Source: HGM04593 sp964458275
GTDB taxonomy: Bacteria; Bacteroidota; Bacteroidia; Bacteroidales; Bacteroidaceae
NCBI GenBank assembly: GCA_964458275.1
Contig: CAYWIE010000001.1
Location: 60,588-124,587 of the forward strand
Direction: 5' to 3'
DNA length: 64,000 nt
Positions 8,564 through 17,487 of this stretch are shown here, piece after piece; the stretch's first letter is position 1; every line of letters starts with the position of its first letter. Both the position numbers and the translations under genes were made by a program. The notes beneath the pieces are model-generated. The model ran no database searches. It saw nothing but the letters and a program-made list of their open reading frames with translations, and had not been told where the DNA came from.

Positions 8564-9375
8564 TCTTTCAGTTTTCCGGCAATGCCGAGCATCTCCTTTT
8601 GCCAGTCGTAGTTCAGAGGATTTATTGCAATGACCTCGGCGCCAATCTCTTCGGCTATGCTCTCGGCGTGCCTTTTGTCGAATTCGTTCTGAAGAAGAAT
8701 CTTTTTTACCCCCAAACGGCGGGCTTCGTCTATCACCCCCTTTATGTGTGCGGCAGAGGGCTCCTTGCCATGCTCTTCGATGACAATCTGCTTCAATCCG
8801 TAACGTTTCGAAAAATAGGTTAGCGAGGGGTGGAATATCAGAAAGGCTGCATCCTCTTTCTCTCTCAATTGTGCGGCAATGATGCTGTCCGTTGCCTCAA
8901 ACATTCTTGTGAGCTTATGCAGGCGCTCCCTGTAATGAGAACTCCGTGTACTGTCCAGACGGCAGAGAGCATTGCACACATTTCCGGCAATGACTATGCA
9001 GTTCTGCGGAGATGTCCAAAGATGGGGGTCGCCGGCGTCGCGTTCTATGCCTTGCGAGGTGTCGTGCAACGTCAGCGACGGGCACACATCGGCAATCTTT
9101 TCGCGCCATCTCTCCTCGAAGCCGATGCCTCCGACCAGAAAGTAGGCGTCGCCTTTGGAAAGGCGCATAATCTGCGAAGGCGAGGGGTCGAAAGTTTCGG
9201 GGCTCACACCCGAAGGAACAACGCTGAACACCTCCCACGAATCGCCTGCAACAGCCTCCACTATAAAGCGATAAGGCTCAATCGTTACCGCAAGCCTTCG
9301 CTTGCGGCTGTCGTCGGCGGGTGTGCATGATACAAGCATCACTGCCGACAAAACAGAAAACAAAAAATATCTCAT
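8560..9375 (-). CDS. Metal ABC transporter substrate-binding lipoprotein (ZnuA-like)
   Basis: This 271-residue protein has a lipoprotein signal (VLSAVMLVSC) and the two-lobed cluster 9 fold of zinc and manganese binding proteins. Two family ligand motifs are visible: DPHLW near residues 116-120 and FHPSLTYFSKRYGL near 178-191. The usual first histidine is replaced: the loop reads GVSPETFDPSP instead of a PH-containing motif. NEFDKRHAESIAEEIG near 234-249 is the late acidic motif. It lies 6 bp after the YqaA-like gene and probably belongs to the purD-led transcript. Metal specificity cannot be told from sequence. Confidence 0.85.
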   Translation of the reverse strand: MRYFLFSVLSAVMLVSCTPADDSRKRRLAVTIEPYRFIVEAVAGDSWEVFSVVPSGVSPETFDPSPSQIMRLSKGDAYFLVGGIGFEERWREKIADVCPSLTLHDTSQGIERDAGDPHLWTSPQNCIVIAGNVCNALCRLDSTRSSHYRERLHKLTRMFEATDSIIAAQLREKEDAAFLIFHPSLTYFSKRYGLKQIVIEEHGKEPSAAHIKGVIDEARRLGVKKILLQNEFDKRHAESIAEEIGAEVIAINPLNYDWQKEMLGIAGKLKE

Positions 9376-9381
9376 TCAAGG

Positions 9382-9846
9382 TCAAAATAAAAGTTCCACA
9401 GCTCCTGTGTAGGAGAGTACCACTATAAGATAGCGGACAAGCTTTCCAAGAGTCATGGAAAAAGCAAATTTCAAAGGGTTGACACGCATAAAGCCCAGAA
9501 TCAGCAATATTGCTGTTCCCAACAGCGGTACGAACGACAGGAAAGCCGCCCACACACCCACTCTCTGCACTATGCGGTCGGCACGCGCCATGCGCTTGTG
9601 AGAGACATTGAAGAACTTTTCCACCCATTCGCGTTTGGCAAGACGTGCAGTATAATAACAGCTGAACCCGCCCAAAGTGTTGCCTAACGTTGCGGTAACA
9701 AGCAGCAATACAGGGCTCAGCCCCATGCCGAGGAAGAGCAACAGCAGCACTTCGCTTGCCATGGGAAGCACAGAACCGGCGATAAAGGCGCCTATGCCCA
9801 TACCCCAATATCCATAACCGCTCAAGAAATCTACTAACCAATCCAT
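9382..9846 (-). CDS. YqaA-like small membrane protein of the DedA/VTT superfamily
   Basis: I chose the ATG at 9846 (MDWLVDFLSGYGYWGMGIGAF), because the longer open frame starts inside the upstream gene. The resulting 154 residues are typical of YqaA. Motifs include GSVLPMASEVLLLLFLGMG near residues 21-39 and the ATLGNTLGGFSCYY segment near 49-62, which is close to the YqaA signature. Four hydrophobic stretches are seen. DedA-type proteins are linked with lipid transport at the membrane. It overlaps the 3' end of the upstream membrane gene by 13 bp. Confidence 0.8.
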   Translation of the reverse strand: MDWLVDFLSGYGYWGMGIGAFIAGSVLPMASEVLLLLFLGMGLSPVLLLVTATLGNTLGGFSCYYTARLAKREWVEKFFNVSHKRMARADRIVQRVGVWAAFLSFVPLLGTAILLILGFMRVNPLKFAFSMTLGKLVRYLIVVLSYTGAVELLF

Positions 9847-10820
9847 AATCCGATAACAGCAGCTGACAGCCATAAGAACAACGCCGACAGCATATATATG
9901 TTTGATGTTTTTTGTGGTAAAACAGGGAAAATATAAGCAGCGAGCAACGACAGCAACGGCAACCTCCAAATGAAAAACAGGCTGTACAGTCCGGAGCACC
10001 ACCAGCCTGCCACCCACAATGCCACGTCGAGCACTATGCAGAAGAGCATACGGCGACGCAGATGCACTCTTCCTATCGTAGCCGTCAATGCAAAGTGTGC
10101 GATGGCTGGAACCATTATCACCAGCTCCGCCACAGCCCTTGCCAGCACCGGCAAGGTCAGCTCAATTTCGGATGTCTGCAACACCTCGGCGACATGCTCC
10201 TTGTGGCTGTCGAGCAGCGTCAGCAGTTCGGGGTACAGATATGCACATCCTCCTATCAGCCAGACCGGCGTCGCCACTCCTAACAGCGCCGCCAGGAACG
10301 ACTTCCGGCTTAATTTTCCGCTCATTGCAGGGTAAATCAAAAGCAAGGGCAGCACAACCGTAAACTGCGGGAACAGAACAGTGAACATCGTTGCCGCTAC
10401 ATAGAGCCCGAACATCTGTTTGCGTGCATCTGCCACAGCGTCGCATCTGAACGCAAGCCCGATTGATGCCGTAAACGCAAGCATTGTGAACGCAGCCAAT
10501 ATATCGGGCTGTATATCGAAGCATACAGCCGTAAGCCACAGCATCATGCAGGGTTGCCATGCCACACGTCTCTCCACTATAAGGTACGACGACATAAGAA
10601 AGGCAGCCACGCCATATATTGCAAGCGCGGCAGGACGCAGAAGCAGTTCTCCCGCAACCAGCCAACTCTCAGCCCATTGCGGCGAATCGAAACGTGCCGT
10701 GCCTATATCAAATAACGCACCTGCTCCCCATAACAACAGGGAGCAGATAAATAGCACAGGCGTTATGTATTTGCTGTTTGCTATGCTTTGCCGTTGCGAG
10801 TAACTATAAGTCGAAACCAA
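9834..10820 (-). CDS. Polytopic inner-membrane protein of unknown function
   Basis: This 328-residue protein has roughly ten hydrophobic segments and short basic loops (RCDAVADARKQ, KLSRKS, HLRRR). No catalytic motif is recognised. The only start that uses the open frame is TTG at 10820, overlapping the purD stop by 17 bp; a shorter start would delete the first helices. The overlap with both neighbours places it in a purD-led transcript. I cannot assign a substrate or reaction. Confidence 0.65.
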   Translation of the reverse strand: MVSTYSYSQRQSIANSKYITPVLFICSLLLWGAGALFDIGTARFDSPQWAESWLVAGELLLRPAALAIYGVAAFLMSSYLIVERRVAWQPCMMLWLTAVCFDIQPDILAAFTMLAFTASIGLAFRCDAVADARKQMFGLYVAATMFTVLFPQFTVVLPLLLIYPAMSGKLSRKSFLAALLGVATPVWLIGGCAYLYPELLTLLDSHKEHVAEVLQTSEIELTLPVLARAVAELVIMVPAIAHFALTATIGRVHLRRRMLFCIVLDVALWVAGWWCSGLYSLFFIWRLPLLSLLAAYIFPVLPQKTSNIYMLSALFLWLSAAVIGLWIG

Positions 10821-12072
10821 TGTCGCTTCTGAAATATTTCTTTTCGAAATTTATCAATCCTGCCGATCTGAACGATGCAGCAAGTGCCTCTTCGCGATCT
10901 TTTCCGTATGAGCTTACAGCCATTACTCTGCCGCCGGCTGTAACAACCTTGCCTTCCTTTGCGGCTGTGCCTGCATGGAAGAGCACGCTCTCGGTAACAT
11001 CGCCGATTCCCGTCATTTCAAATCCCTTGTCGTATGCTTCGGGGTATCCGCCCGATACAAGCATCACGCACACGGCTGTACGCTCGTCAAACTCCACTGT
11101 CGCCTCAGAGAGTGTGCCTGCTGCGGTCTTTTCGAAAAGCTCTACAATGTCGCTCTTCAGACGCAGCATTACCGATTCTGTTTCAGGGTCGCCCATTCTC
11201 ACGTTGTATTCTATAACCATAGGCTCGCCCTCCACGTTTATAAGACCGAAGAAGATGAAACCTTTATAGGTGAGGTTCTCTTTTTGGAGGCCCTCCACAG
11301 TGGGACGTATGATTCTCTCTTCCACCTTGCGCATCCACTCGGCATCGGCAAAGGGGACGGGCGAGATTGAACCCATGCCTCCGGTGTTGAGTCCTGTATT
11401 GCCCTCGCCTATGCGCTTGTAGTCTTTGGCTTCGGGAAGTATTGCATAGCTCTTGCCGTCGGTGAGTACAAATACAGAACACTCTATTCCGTCGAGGTAC
11501 TCTTCGATGACCACTGTTGCCGAAGCGTTGCCGAACATTCCTGAGAACATCTCTTTCAGCTGTGCCTTTGCCTCTTCGAGTGTGGGGAGGATGAGCACGC
11601 CTTTTCCTGCGCAGAGTCCGTCGGCTTTGAGCACGTAGGGAGCCTTCAGTGTCTCAAGGAAACTGTATGCCTCCTCTATCTGTGTGCCGTCAAATGAACG
11701 GTAGGCTGCTGTGGGGATGGAGTTTTTCTGCATGAACTCTTTGGCGAAGCTCTTGCTGCCTTCGAGCTGCGCAGCTTCGCGTGAGGGACCTATTACCGAA
11801 ATGCCGCTCAAACGTTCGTCACCGCTGAAGTAGTCATATATTCCTTTGACCAACGGGTCTTCGGGACCAACTACTATCATAGTTACGTTGTTTGCGAGCG
11901 CAAACTCGGCAATCTTGTCAAAGTCGGTTGCTGAGATTGCTACGTTTTCGCCCACTTGCGATGTTCCGGCGTTTCCGGGTGCGATATATAGTTTGTCTAC
12001 GCGGGGACTTTGTGCTATTTTCCATGCCAGAGCATGTTCGCGTCCGCCGCTGCCTAAAAGCAATATATTCAT
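10804..12072 (-). CDS. purD: Phosphoribosylamine-glycine ligase
   Basis: This ATP-grasp enzyme of 422 residues joins glycine to phosphoribosylamine in purine synthesis. Diagnostic segments are MNILLLGSGGREHALAWK at 1-18, PGNAGT near 33-38, LKADGLCAGKGV near 148-159, GGMGSISPVPFAD near 232-244 and RMGDPETE near 293-300. Length is normal. It is 11 bp after the RlmL-like gene. The link between purine synthesis and the downstream membrane and metal-binding genes is by position only. Confidence 0.97.
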   Translation of the reverse strand: MNILLLGSGGREHALAWKIAQSPRVDKLYIAPGNAGTSQVGENVAISATDFDKIAEFALANNVTMIVVGPEDPLVKGIYDYFSGDERLSGISVIGPSREAAQLEGSKSFAKEFMQKNSIPTAAYRSFDGTQIEEAYSFLETLKAPYVLKADGLCAGKGVLILPTLEEAKAQLKEMFSGMFGNASATVVIEEYLDGIECSVFVLTDGKSYAILPEAKDYKRIGEGNTGLNTGGMGSISPVPFADAEWMRKVEERIIRPTVEGLQKENLTYKGFIFFGLINVEGEPMVIEYNVRMGDPETESVMLRLKSDIVELFEKTAAGTLSEATVEFDERTAVCVMLVSGGYPEAYDKGFEMTGIGDVTESVLFHAGTAAKEGKVVTAGGRVMAVSSYGKDREEALAASFRSAGLINFEKKYFRSDIGFDL

Positions 12073-12083
12073 GGTAGTCTGTA

Positions 12084-13622
12084 TTATTTTTTGAAGTTGT
12101 TACGTCTATCTCCGCCTTTTGCCGGTCCGCCGCGGCGTTGCGATGGCTTGCCGGTGTATCCGCCTTTCTGCGCGGGGCGACGGCTGTCTCGTCCGGGAGC
12201 AGACTCCTTGCGTGCGGGACGTTCGCCGCGCGAAGGCATTCTGTCTGTCTCTGCTTTCTCTCTGTTGTCGCGTCTGGGGCGTGAGGGCTTTTTACTGCCT
12301 CGTCCTTCGAGGTACGACTCAAGCTGACGACGGCGCTTGGCTGCTGCAATCTCCTCTTCGGTCATGTTTTCGTAGCTTTCGCGCTGGCGGCGGCTCTCCT
12401 TTGTCTCGCCGTCGAGTCCGGTGAGACGCGATTTTCTCTTGAGAGGCGCAAAATCCTTTTGCAGTGATTTTCCCTCGTCGCGGAAACCGCTGTATTTCCC
12501 CTGGAAAAGCTCGAACTTGCGGAATTCGCAGTCGAGGTCGCCGTTGAAGAGCGCTATGCGTGCCGACGCCTTGAGGCCTATCTGGTCGAAGCACTCATAG
12601 TTGCTGCTTATTATCCATGCCTCGTTGCCTGAGAACGCGTGCTTCAGGCGGCTGCCCAGAGTCTTGTATGTCTCGAGAATCTTGTCCGACATGAGACGTT
12701 CGCCATAAGGAGGGTTCACAACCATGATTGCACGGTTCTCCATCGGTTCGAAGTCTTTTATTTCGCGACACTCAACCTCTATGTAGTCGCTCATCATTGC
12801 CGATTTGACATTCCTGCGTGCGCAACCTACCATCTTGCCGTCTGCATCGAATCCGTATATCTTGTGATTGAATTCCTTCTCTTGGGAATCGTCCTCGTAT
12901 ATCTTGCTGAAGAGCTCGCTGTCAAAGTCGCGCCACTTTTCAAAGGCAAAGCCCTTGCGGTAGATACCGGGTGCTATGTTGCGTGCTATAAGTGCCGCCT
13001 CGATGGGAATTGTTCCCGAACCGCACATAGGGTCGACAAAATCGCACTCTCCGCGCCATCCGGTGAGCAGTATGAGACCGGCAGCCAGCACCTCGTTAAT
13101 GGGCGCAGCACCGGTTTCCGCTCTGTATCCGCGACGGTGCAACGACTCGCCCGAGCTGTCGAATGCCAATGTGCACTCCTCCTGGGCTATATGTATGTGG
13201 AATATAAGGTCGGGGTTGTTGAGACGCACTGATGGACGCTTGCCGCATTTCTCGTTGAAGTGGTCGGCTATTGCATCTTTCACCCTGTAGGCTACGAATT
13301 TCGAATGGCGGAATATGTCGCTGTACACTACGGAGTCTACCGAGAAGGTCATGCCCCAATCCATGTATTTGCTCCAGTCCATAGCCTTCACCTTCTCATA
13401 CACCTCATCGGCAGAAGAGGCTTTGAAGTGGGCTATCGGTTTTAGGATGCGTATCGCTGTACGAAGACAAAAGTTCGCTTTGTACATCATCTCCTTGTCT
13501 CCTGTGAAAGAGACCATGCGTCGGCCTATCTGCACGTTGTTGGCGCCAAGCTCCACCAACTCTTTGGCGAGCACCTCTTCAAGACCTTGAAAGGTCTTTG
13601 CAATCAATTCAAATTCCTCCAT
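12084..13622 (-). CDS. THUMP-domain class I SAM-dependent rRNA methyltransferase (RlmL-like)
   Basis: From the ATG at 13622 the protein has 512 residues. The N-terminal third is a THUMP RNA-binding domain. The methyltransferase core follows with DPMCGSGTIPIEAALIARN near residues 198-216 and the catalytic NPPYGERL motif near 283-290. This matches the N2-guanine methylase half of RlmL, which acts on 23S rRNA. After about residue 400 comes a roughly 110-residue low-complexity tail rich in Arg, Lys, Gly, Ser and Pro, likely disordered and RNA-binding. Longer in-frame starts up to 13730 run into the divergent promoter region and lack conserved sequence. Confidence 0.88.
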   Translation of the reverse strand: MEEFELIAKTFQGLEEVLAKELVELGANNVQIGRRMVSFTGDKEMMYKANFCLRTAIRILKPIAHFKASSADEVYEKVKAMDWSKYMDWGMTFSVDSVVYSDIFRHSKFVAYRVKDAIADHFNEKCGKRPSVRLNNPDLIFHIHIAQEECTLAFDSSGESLHRRGYRAETGAAPINEVLAAGLILLTGWRGECDFVDPMCGSGTIPIEAALIARNIAPGIYRKGFAFEKWRDFDSELFSKIYEDDSQEKEFNHKIYGFDADGKMVGCARRNVKSAMMSDYIEVECREIKDFEPMENRAIMVVNPPYGERLMSDKILETYKTLGSRLKHAFSGNEAWIISSNYECFDQIGLKASARIALFNGDLDCEFRKFELFQGKYSGFRDEGKSLQKDFAPLKRKSRLTGLDGETKESRRQRESYENMTEEEIAAAKRRRQLESYLEGRGSKKPSRPRRDNREKAETDRMPSRGERPARKESAPGRDSRRPAQKGGYTGKPSQRRGGPAKGGDRRNNFKK

Positions 13623-13767
13623 ATTAACCAATAGATATGTATAGACCGTTCGAGGCATGCTGACGTCTGTCTGCAAAGGCTCTCCCCTTGCACCATGCAG
13701 CGTCTCCCCGAAAGGCCGATTATTTTGCAAAGGAACAAAAAAAAGCGATGCAAATCAATAAAAATGC

Positions 13768-13798
13768 TTGTTATTTGTATGGGAAAAGGCTACATTTG
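13768..13798 (+). promoter_or_regulatory. Promoter of the lytic transglycosylase gene
   Basis: TTG at 13768-13770 and TACATTTG at 13791-13798 form a -33/-7 pair with a 20-bp gap and a perfect TAnnTTTG box. The predicted start of transcription leaves a leader of only about 20 nt before the ATG at 13824. Most of that leader is the 13-bp motif. Confidence 0.65.
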
Positions 13799-13811
13799 CT
13801 CTTCAATTCCC

Positions 13812-13824
13812 AAACAGCTTCTAA
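13812..13824 (+). repeat. 13-bp motif AAACAGCTTCTAA, copy 2
   Basis: This is an exact copy whose last base is the A of the start codon of the transglycosylase gene. It fills almost the whole short leader between the promoter and the ATG. Confidence 0.75.
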
Positions 13825-14810
13825 TGACAAATAAATATTCAATAAAAAATCTGATAGGATGCACATTGGCAACAGCAGCATTGTTTTTCGCCGCGCAGAT
13901 GATGCAGAGCCATCAGAGCATATCGGGGCAGAACGAACCGCGTTCACAGGTACCATACAATGTTGTCTCGCCCGAAATCCCCACAAGCATAATGTTCGCC
14001 GGAGAGAGTGTCGACCTTACGCGCAGCGACCTCAGAGAACGCATGGACAGGGAGATTCTGACATTCACATACTCCCACATAAACACACAGCTGATGCTCA
14101 AGCGCGCCAACCGCATATTCCCCATCGTGGAGCCCATCCTCAAGGAGCAAGGCCTGCACGACGACTTCAAGTACCTGATGATTATAGAGAGCAATGGCGA
14201 CATATATGCACGTTCATCTGTAGGAGCAGGCGGACTGTGGCAGTTCATGCCTGCAACAGCCAAGCAGTATGGGCTCGAAGTGAACAACAGCGTCGACGAG
14301 AGATACAACATCGAAAAGGCTACACGCGCAGCCTGCCGCTACTTGAAGAGCTCATACAAGCAGTTCGGCGACTGGCTGACAGTGGCAGCAAGCTACAATG
14401 CCGGCGAGAACAGCATATCCAAACGCATTGCGGCGCAAAAGGAGAACAAGGCTGTCAACCTTGCACTTGTGCCTGAGACCTCGCGCTATCTCTTCAGGAT
14501 ATTGACTGCCAAATTGATTTTCGCCTCGCCCTCGCGATACGGCTTTCTGCTGAAGAGCAGCGACCTCTATCCTCCCGTAGTCTGTTCCGACACCATAGAG
14601 ACAAGTGCCGCAACGATAGACTTTACAGCAATAGCAAAGAAACACGGGCTCAGCTACATGCAGTTGCGCGACGCCAATCCTTGGGTGCGTGCCACCACAC
14701 ACCGCAACCCCAACCGCAAAAGCTACAAGCTGCTTGTCCCAAGCAAAGCATCGCTGCACTACAACCCCAAAGAGACGAAAGCGCACAACAAAGACTGGGT
14801 CGTCAAATAA
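13824..14810 (+). CDS. Membrane-bound lytic murein transglycosylase with LysM domain (MltD-like)
   Basis: This 328-residue protein has an N-terminal membrane segment or signal (IKNLIGCTLATAALFFAAQ). An SLT domain follows, with the catalytic Glu in IESNGDIYARSS near residue 119, then GAGGLWQFMPATAKQYGLEV, AACRYLK and AASYNAGEN. A LysM-like segment near 265-310 (FTAIAKKHGLSYMQLRDANP) would bind peptidoglycan. It cleaves glycan strands in the cell wall. The start follows directly on the promoter and 13-bp motif; the longer frame from 13695 begins in the divergent promoter region. ruvB starts 17 bp later. Confidence 0.9.
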   Translation: MTNKYSIKNLIGCTLATAALFFAAQMMQSHQSISGQNEPRSQVPYNVVSPEIPTSIMFAGESVDLTRSDLRERMDREILTFTYSHINTQLMLKRANRIFPIVEPILKEQGLHDDFKYLMIIESNGDIYARSSVGAGGLWQFMPATAKQYGLEVNNSVDERYNIEKATRAACRYLKSSYKQFGDWLTVAASYNAGENSISKRIAAQKENKAVNLALVPETSRYLFRILTAKLIFASPSRYGFLLKSSDLYPPVVCSDTIETSAATIDFTAIAKKHGLSYMQLRDANPWVRATTHRNPNRKSYKLLVPSKASLHYNPKETKAHNKDWVVK

Positions 14811-14827
14811 CACATAGAACATGAACC

Positions 14828-15856
14828 ATGAACGATAATTTCGATATAAGAGGCAGGCAAAGCCGCAACAGCGACAAGGAATTTGAAAACGCCTTGCGTC
14901 CTCTCTCCTTTTCGGACTTCAGCGGACAGGAGAAGATTGTGAGCAATCTCGGCATATTCGTGCAGGCTGCAAGGATGCGTGGCGAGTCGCTCGACCATGT
15001 ACTGCTGCACGGTCCTCCCGGATTGGGAAAAACCACACTCAGCAACATCATTGCCAATGAGCTCGGCGTAGGGTTCAAGGTTACTTCAGGCCCCGTACTC
15101 GACAAGCCGGGCGACCTTGCAGGCATACTCACCTCGCTCGAACCGAACGATGTGCTGTTCATCGACGAAATCCACCGTCTCTCGCCCATTGTAGAGGAGT
15201 ATCTCTACTCGGCGATGGAGGACTACCGCATAGACATACTCATAGACAAGGGCCCCTCGGCACGTTCGATACAGATAGACCTCAATCCCTTCACCCTCAT
15301 CGGAGCGACCACCCGCAGCGGATTGCTTACAGCTCCTCTGCGTGCCCGTTTCGGCATAAACATGCATCTTGAGTATTACGACAGCAAGACCCTTGCCGGC
15401 ATCATACGCCGCTCGGCAGACATTCTTGGTGTTACCTACGACGAGGAGTCCACATACGAAATTGCCCGCCGCAGCCGCGGCACGCCACGTATCGCGAATG
15501 CACTCTTGCGTCGTGTACGCGACTTTGCGCAGGTAATGGGCAACGGGCACATAGATGTGGGCATTGCCCGCACAGCGCTCGAAGCTCTCAACATCGACAA
15601 GTATGGCCTCGACGAGATTGACAACAAGATACTCTGTGTCATTATCGACAAGTTCAAGGGAGGTCCTGTCGGCATAGGCACCATCGCAACGGCATTGAGC
15701 GAAGACGCAGGCACAATAGAAGAGGTCTATGAACCCTATCTGATAAAAGAGGGATTCATCAAGCGTACACCGCGCGGACGTGAGGTTACCGATCTTGCCT
15801 ACACTCATTTGGGGCGTTCGAAATACGGTCCCGACCCGCAGGGTACACTGTTTTAG
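14828..15856 (+). CDS. ruvB: Holliday junction branch migration helicase RuvB
   Basis: This is the 342-residue AAA+ motor that drives Holliday junction branch migration with RuvA. It has an RPLSFSDFSGQEKIVSNL start, Walker A GPPGLGKTT near 62-70, Walker B FIDEIHRL near 114-121, sensor motif IGATTRSGLL near 158-167, and the C-terminal winged-helix segment GGPVGIGTIATALSED near 278-293. ruvA and ruvC are not in the window. It lies 17 bp after the transglycosylase gene. Confidence 0.98.
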   Translation: MNDNFDIRGRQSRNSDKEFENALRPLSFSDFSGQEKIVSNLGIFVQAARMRGESLDHVLLHGPPGLGKTTLSNIIANELGVGFKVTSGPVLDKPGDLAGILTSLEPNDVLFIDEIHRLSPIVEEYLYSAMEDYRIDILIDKGPSARSIQIDLNPFTLIGATTRSGLLTAPLRARFGINMHLEYYDSKTLAGIIRRSADILGVTYDEESTYEIARRSRGTPRIANALLRRVRDFAQVMGNGHIDVGIARTALEALNIDKYGLDEIDNKILCVIIDKFKGGPVGIGTIATALSEDAGTIEEVYEPYLIKEGFIKRTPRGREVTDLAYTHLGRSKYGPDPQGTLF

Positions 15857-15874
15857 AAGCATAATTTTCAGGAC

Positions 15875-17362
15875 ATGTCAAAATTAGGATCGCTTTTCAA
15901 GGATACGGTAATATACGGAGTGAGCAGCATAGTGGGACGTTTTCTCAACTATCTGCTTGTGCCGCTCTACACCGCAAAGATGAGTGTGGAATCGGGCGAA
16001 TATGGTGTTGTTACGAACATATATGCGTGGACGGCATTCATTCTGGTGGTGTTGATTTTCGGAATGGAGACAACCTTCTTCCGCTTCGCCGACAAGCAGA
16101 AAGGCAATGTGTCACAGATATTCTCGATGTGCATGCAGATTGTAGCAGTGCTGTGTGCGCTGTTCCTTGCCGGTGTCTTTTTCAATATCGGCTCTCTTGC
16201 CGATTTGTTGGGATATGCTTCGCATCCCGAATTCATCACCATGATGGCTGTCGTGGTGGCATTGGATGCCTTGCAGGCAATCCCTTTCGGGCTGCTGCGC
16301 TTTCAAGGGCGTCCGATAAAATTTGCGTCACTGAAGATACTGAACATCTTCACAAACATAGCCCTCAACCTGATAGTCTTTCTGCTGCTGCCCGCCCTCT
16401 ACGAAGCCAGTCCCGAAACTGTGGGGAATTTCTATTCGCCCGACAGGCAGTCGTATTATGTATTTCTCATAAACCTTATCTGCACATCGTTCATCACACT
16501 CTTCTTTATTCCCGAACTCAAGCTGTACCGTCCTGTCTGCGACGGTGTCCTGCTAAAGAAAATGCTCTCCTATTCGTGGCCCCTCTTGCTGCTGGGCATA
16601 GCGGGAATCCTTAATCTCAATGCCGACAAGATACTCTATCCCCAGCTTGTGCCGGGGACGCAGGGCAAGATGGAACTCAGCATATATGGCGCATCTGTGA
16701 AGATTGCCGCAATAATGGCGATGCTCATGCAGGCTTTCAGGTTCGCCTACGAACCCTTTGTCTTTGGCAATCGCGACAAGGAGGACAGCAAGGCCTTATA
16801 TGCAAAGGCGATGAAGTATTTCATTGCAGTGGCTCTGTTTGCATTCCTCTGCGTGGTCTTTTACATGGACCTTATAAAATACATAATAAGTCCCGGCTAT
16901 TGGAGCGGGCTAAAAGTGGTGCCTTTAGTGATGGCGGCAGAAATTTTCATGGGAATATACTTCAACCTCTCTTTCTGGTATAAACTCAACGACGAGACCT
17001 ATTGGGGTGCGATATTCTCCTTTACGGGATGTGCAATACTTTTTGCAATAAACATTCTGTTTGTACCGCAATATGGTTACATGGCATGCGCATGGGCGTC
17101 ATTCTCTGCCTATTTCGTGTCGATGCTGCTGTCCTACATCGTTGGAAGAAGGCGCAACAACATAGAATACGACCTTAAAGGCATATTCGGTTATGTGCTG
17201 ATATTCGCACTGCTATATGCTGTTTCGGCTGCGCTGTCTATAGAAAATGCTGTTGCAAGGCTGTCGTTCAACACGTTGCTCCTAATGCTCTATCTGTGCT
17301 ATTTTGTCAGAAAGGATTTACCGCTGAAGAGCATTCCGTTTGTCAAACGGTTTTTCAAATAA
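15875..17362 (+). CDS. Polysaccharide/lipid-linked sugar flippase (Wzx/MATE-like)
   Basis: This 495-residue integral membrane protein has about 14 hydrophobic helices, an N-terminal DTVIYGVSSIVGRFLNYLL segment and a CAWASFSAYF region near the C-terminus. These are typical of the polysaccharide biosynthesis/flippase superfamily. Such proteins move undecaprenyl-linked sugar units across the inner membrane. No glycosyltransferase genes surround it, so its substrate is unknown. It lies 18 bp after ruvB. Confidence 0.82.
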   Translation: MSKLGSLFKDTVIYGVSSIVGRFLNYLLVPLYTAKMSVESGEYGVVTNIYAWTAFILVVLIFGMETTFFRFADKQKGNVSQIFSMCMQIVAVLCALFLAGVFFNIGSLADLLGYASHPEFITMMAVVVALDALQAIPFGLLRFQGRPIKFASLKILNIFTNIALNLIVFLLLPALYEASPETVGNFYSPDRQSYYVFLINLICTSFITLFFIPELKLYRPVCDGVLLKKMLSYSWPLLLLGIAGILNLNADKILYPQLVPGTQGKMELSIYGASVKIAAIMAMLMQAFRFAYEPFVFGNRDKEDSKALYAKAMKYFIAVALFAFLCVVFYMDLIKYIISPGYWSGLKVVPLVMAAEIFMGIYFNLSFWYKLNDETYWGAIFSFTGCAILFAINILFVPQYGYMACAWASFSAYFVSMLLSYIVGRRRNNIEYDLKGIFGYVLIFALLYAVSAALSIENAVARLSFNTLLLMLYLCYFVRKDLPLKSIPFVKRFFK

Positions 17363-17487
17363 AGGAGACTCTGCAAATTAACGTCAGTCCGATAGAAAAC
17401 ATGTATTTCCTCCAAGAGGCGGAGTTTGGTCGCCTTTTTCTGTATATGAAAATGGTAATTTATAGTAAAAACATTAACGTTCTCCAC

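Noticed and set aside
12084..12424. Plus-strand open frames (Arg/Cys-rich) opposite the methylase tail
   Set aside because: They are shadows of the low-complexity Arg/Gly coding tail.
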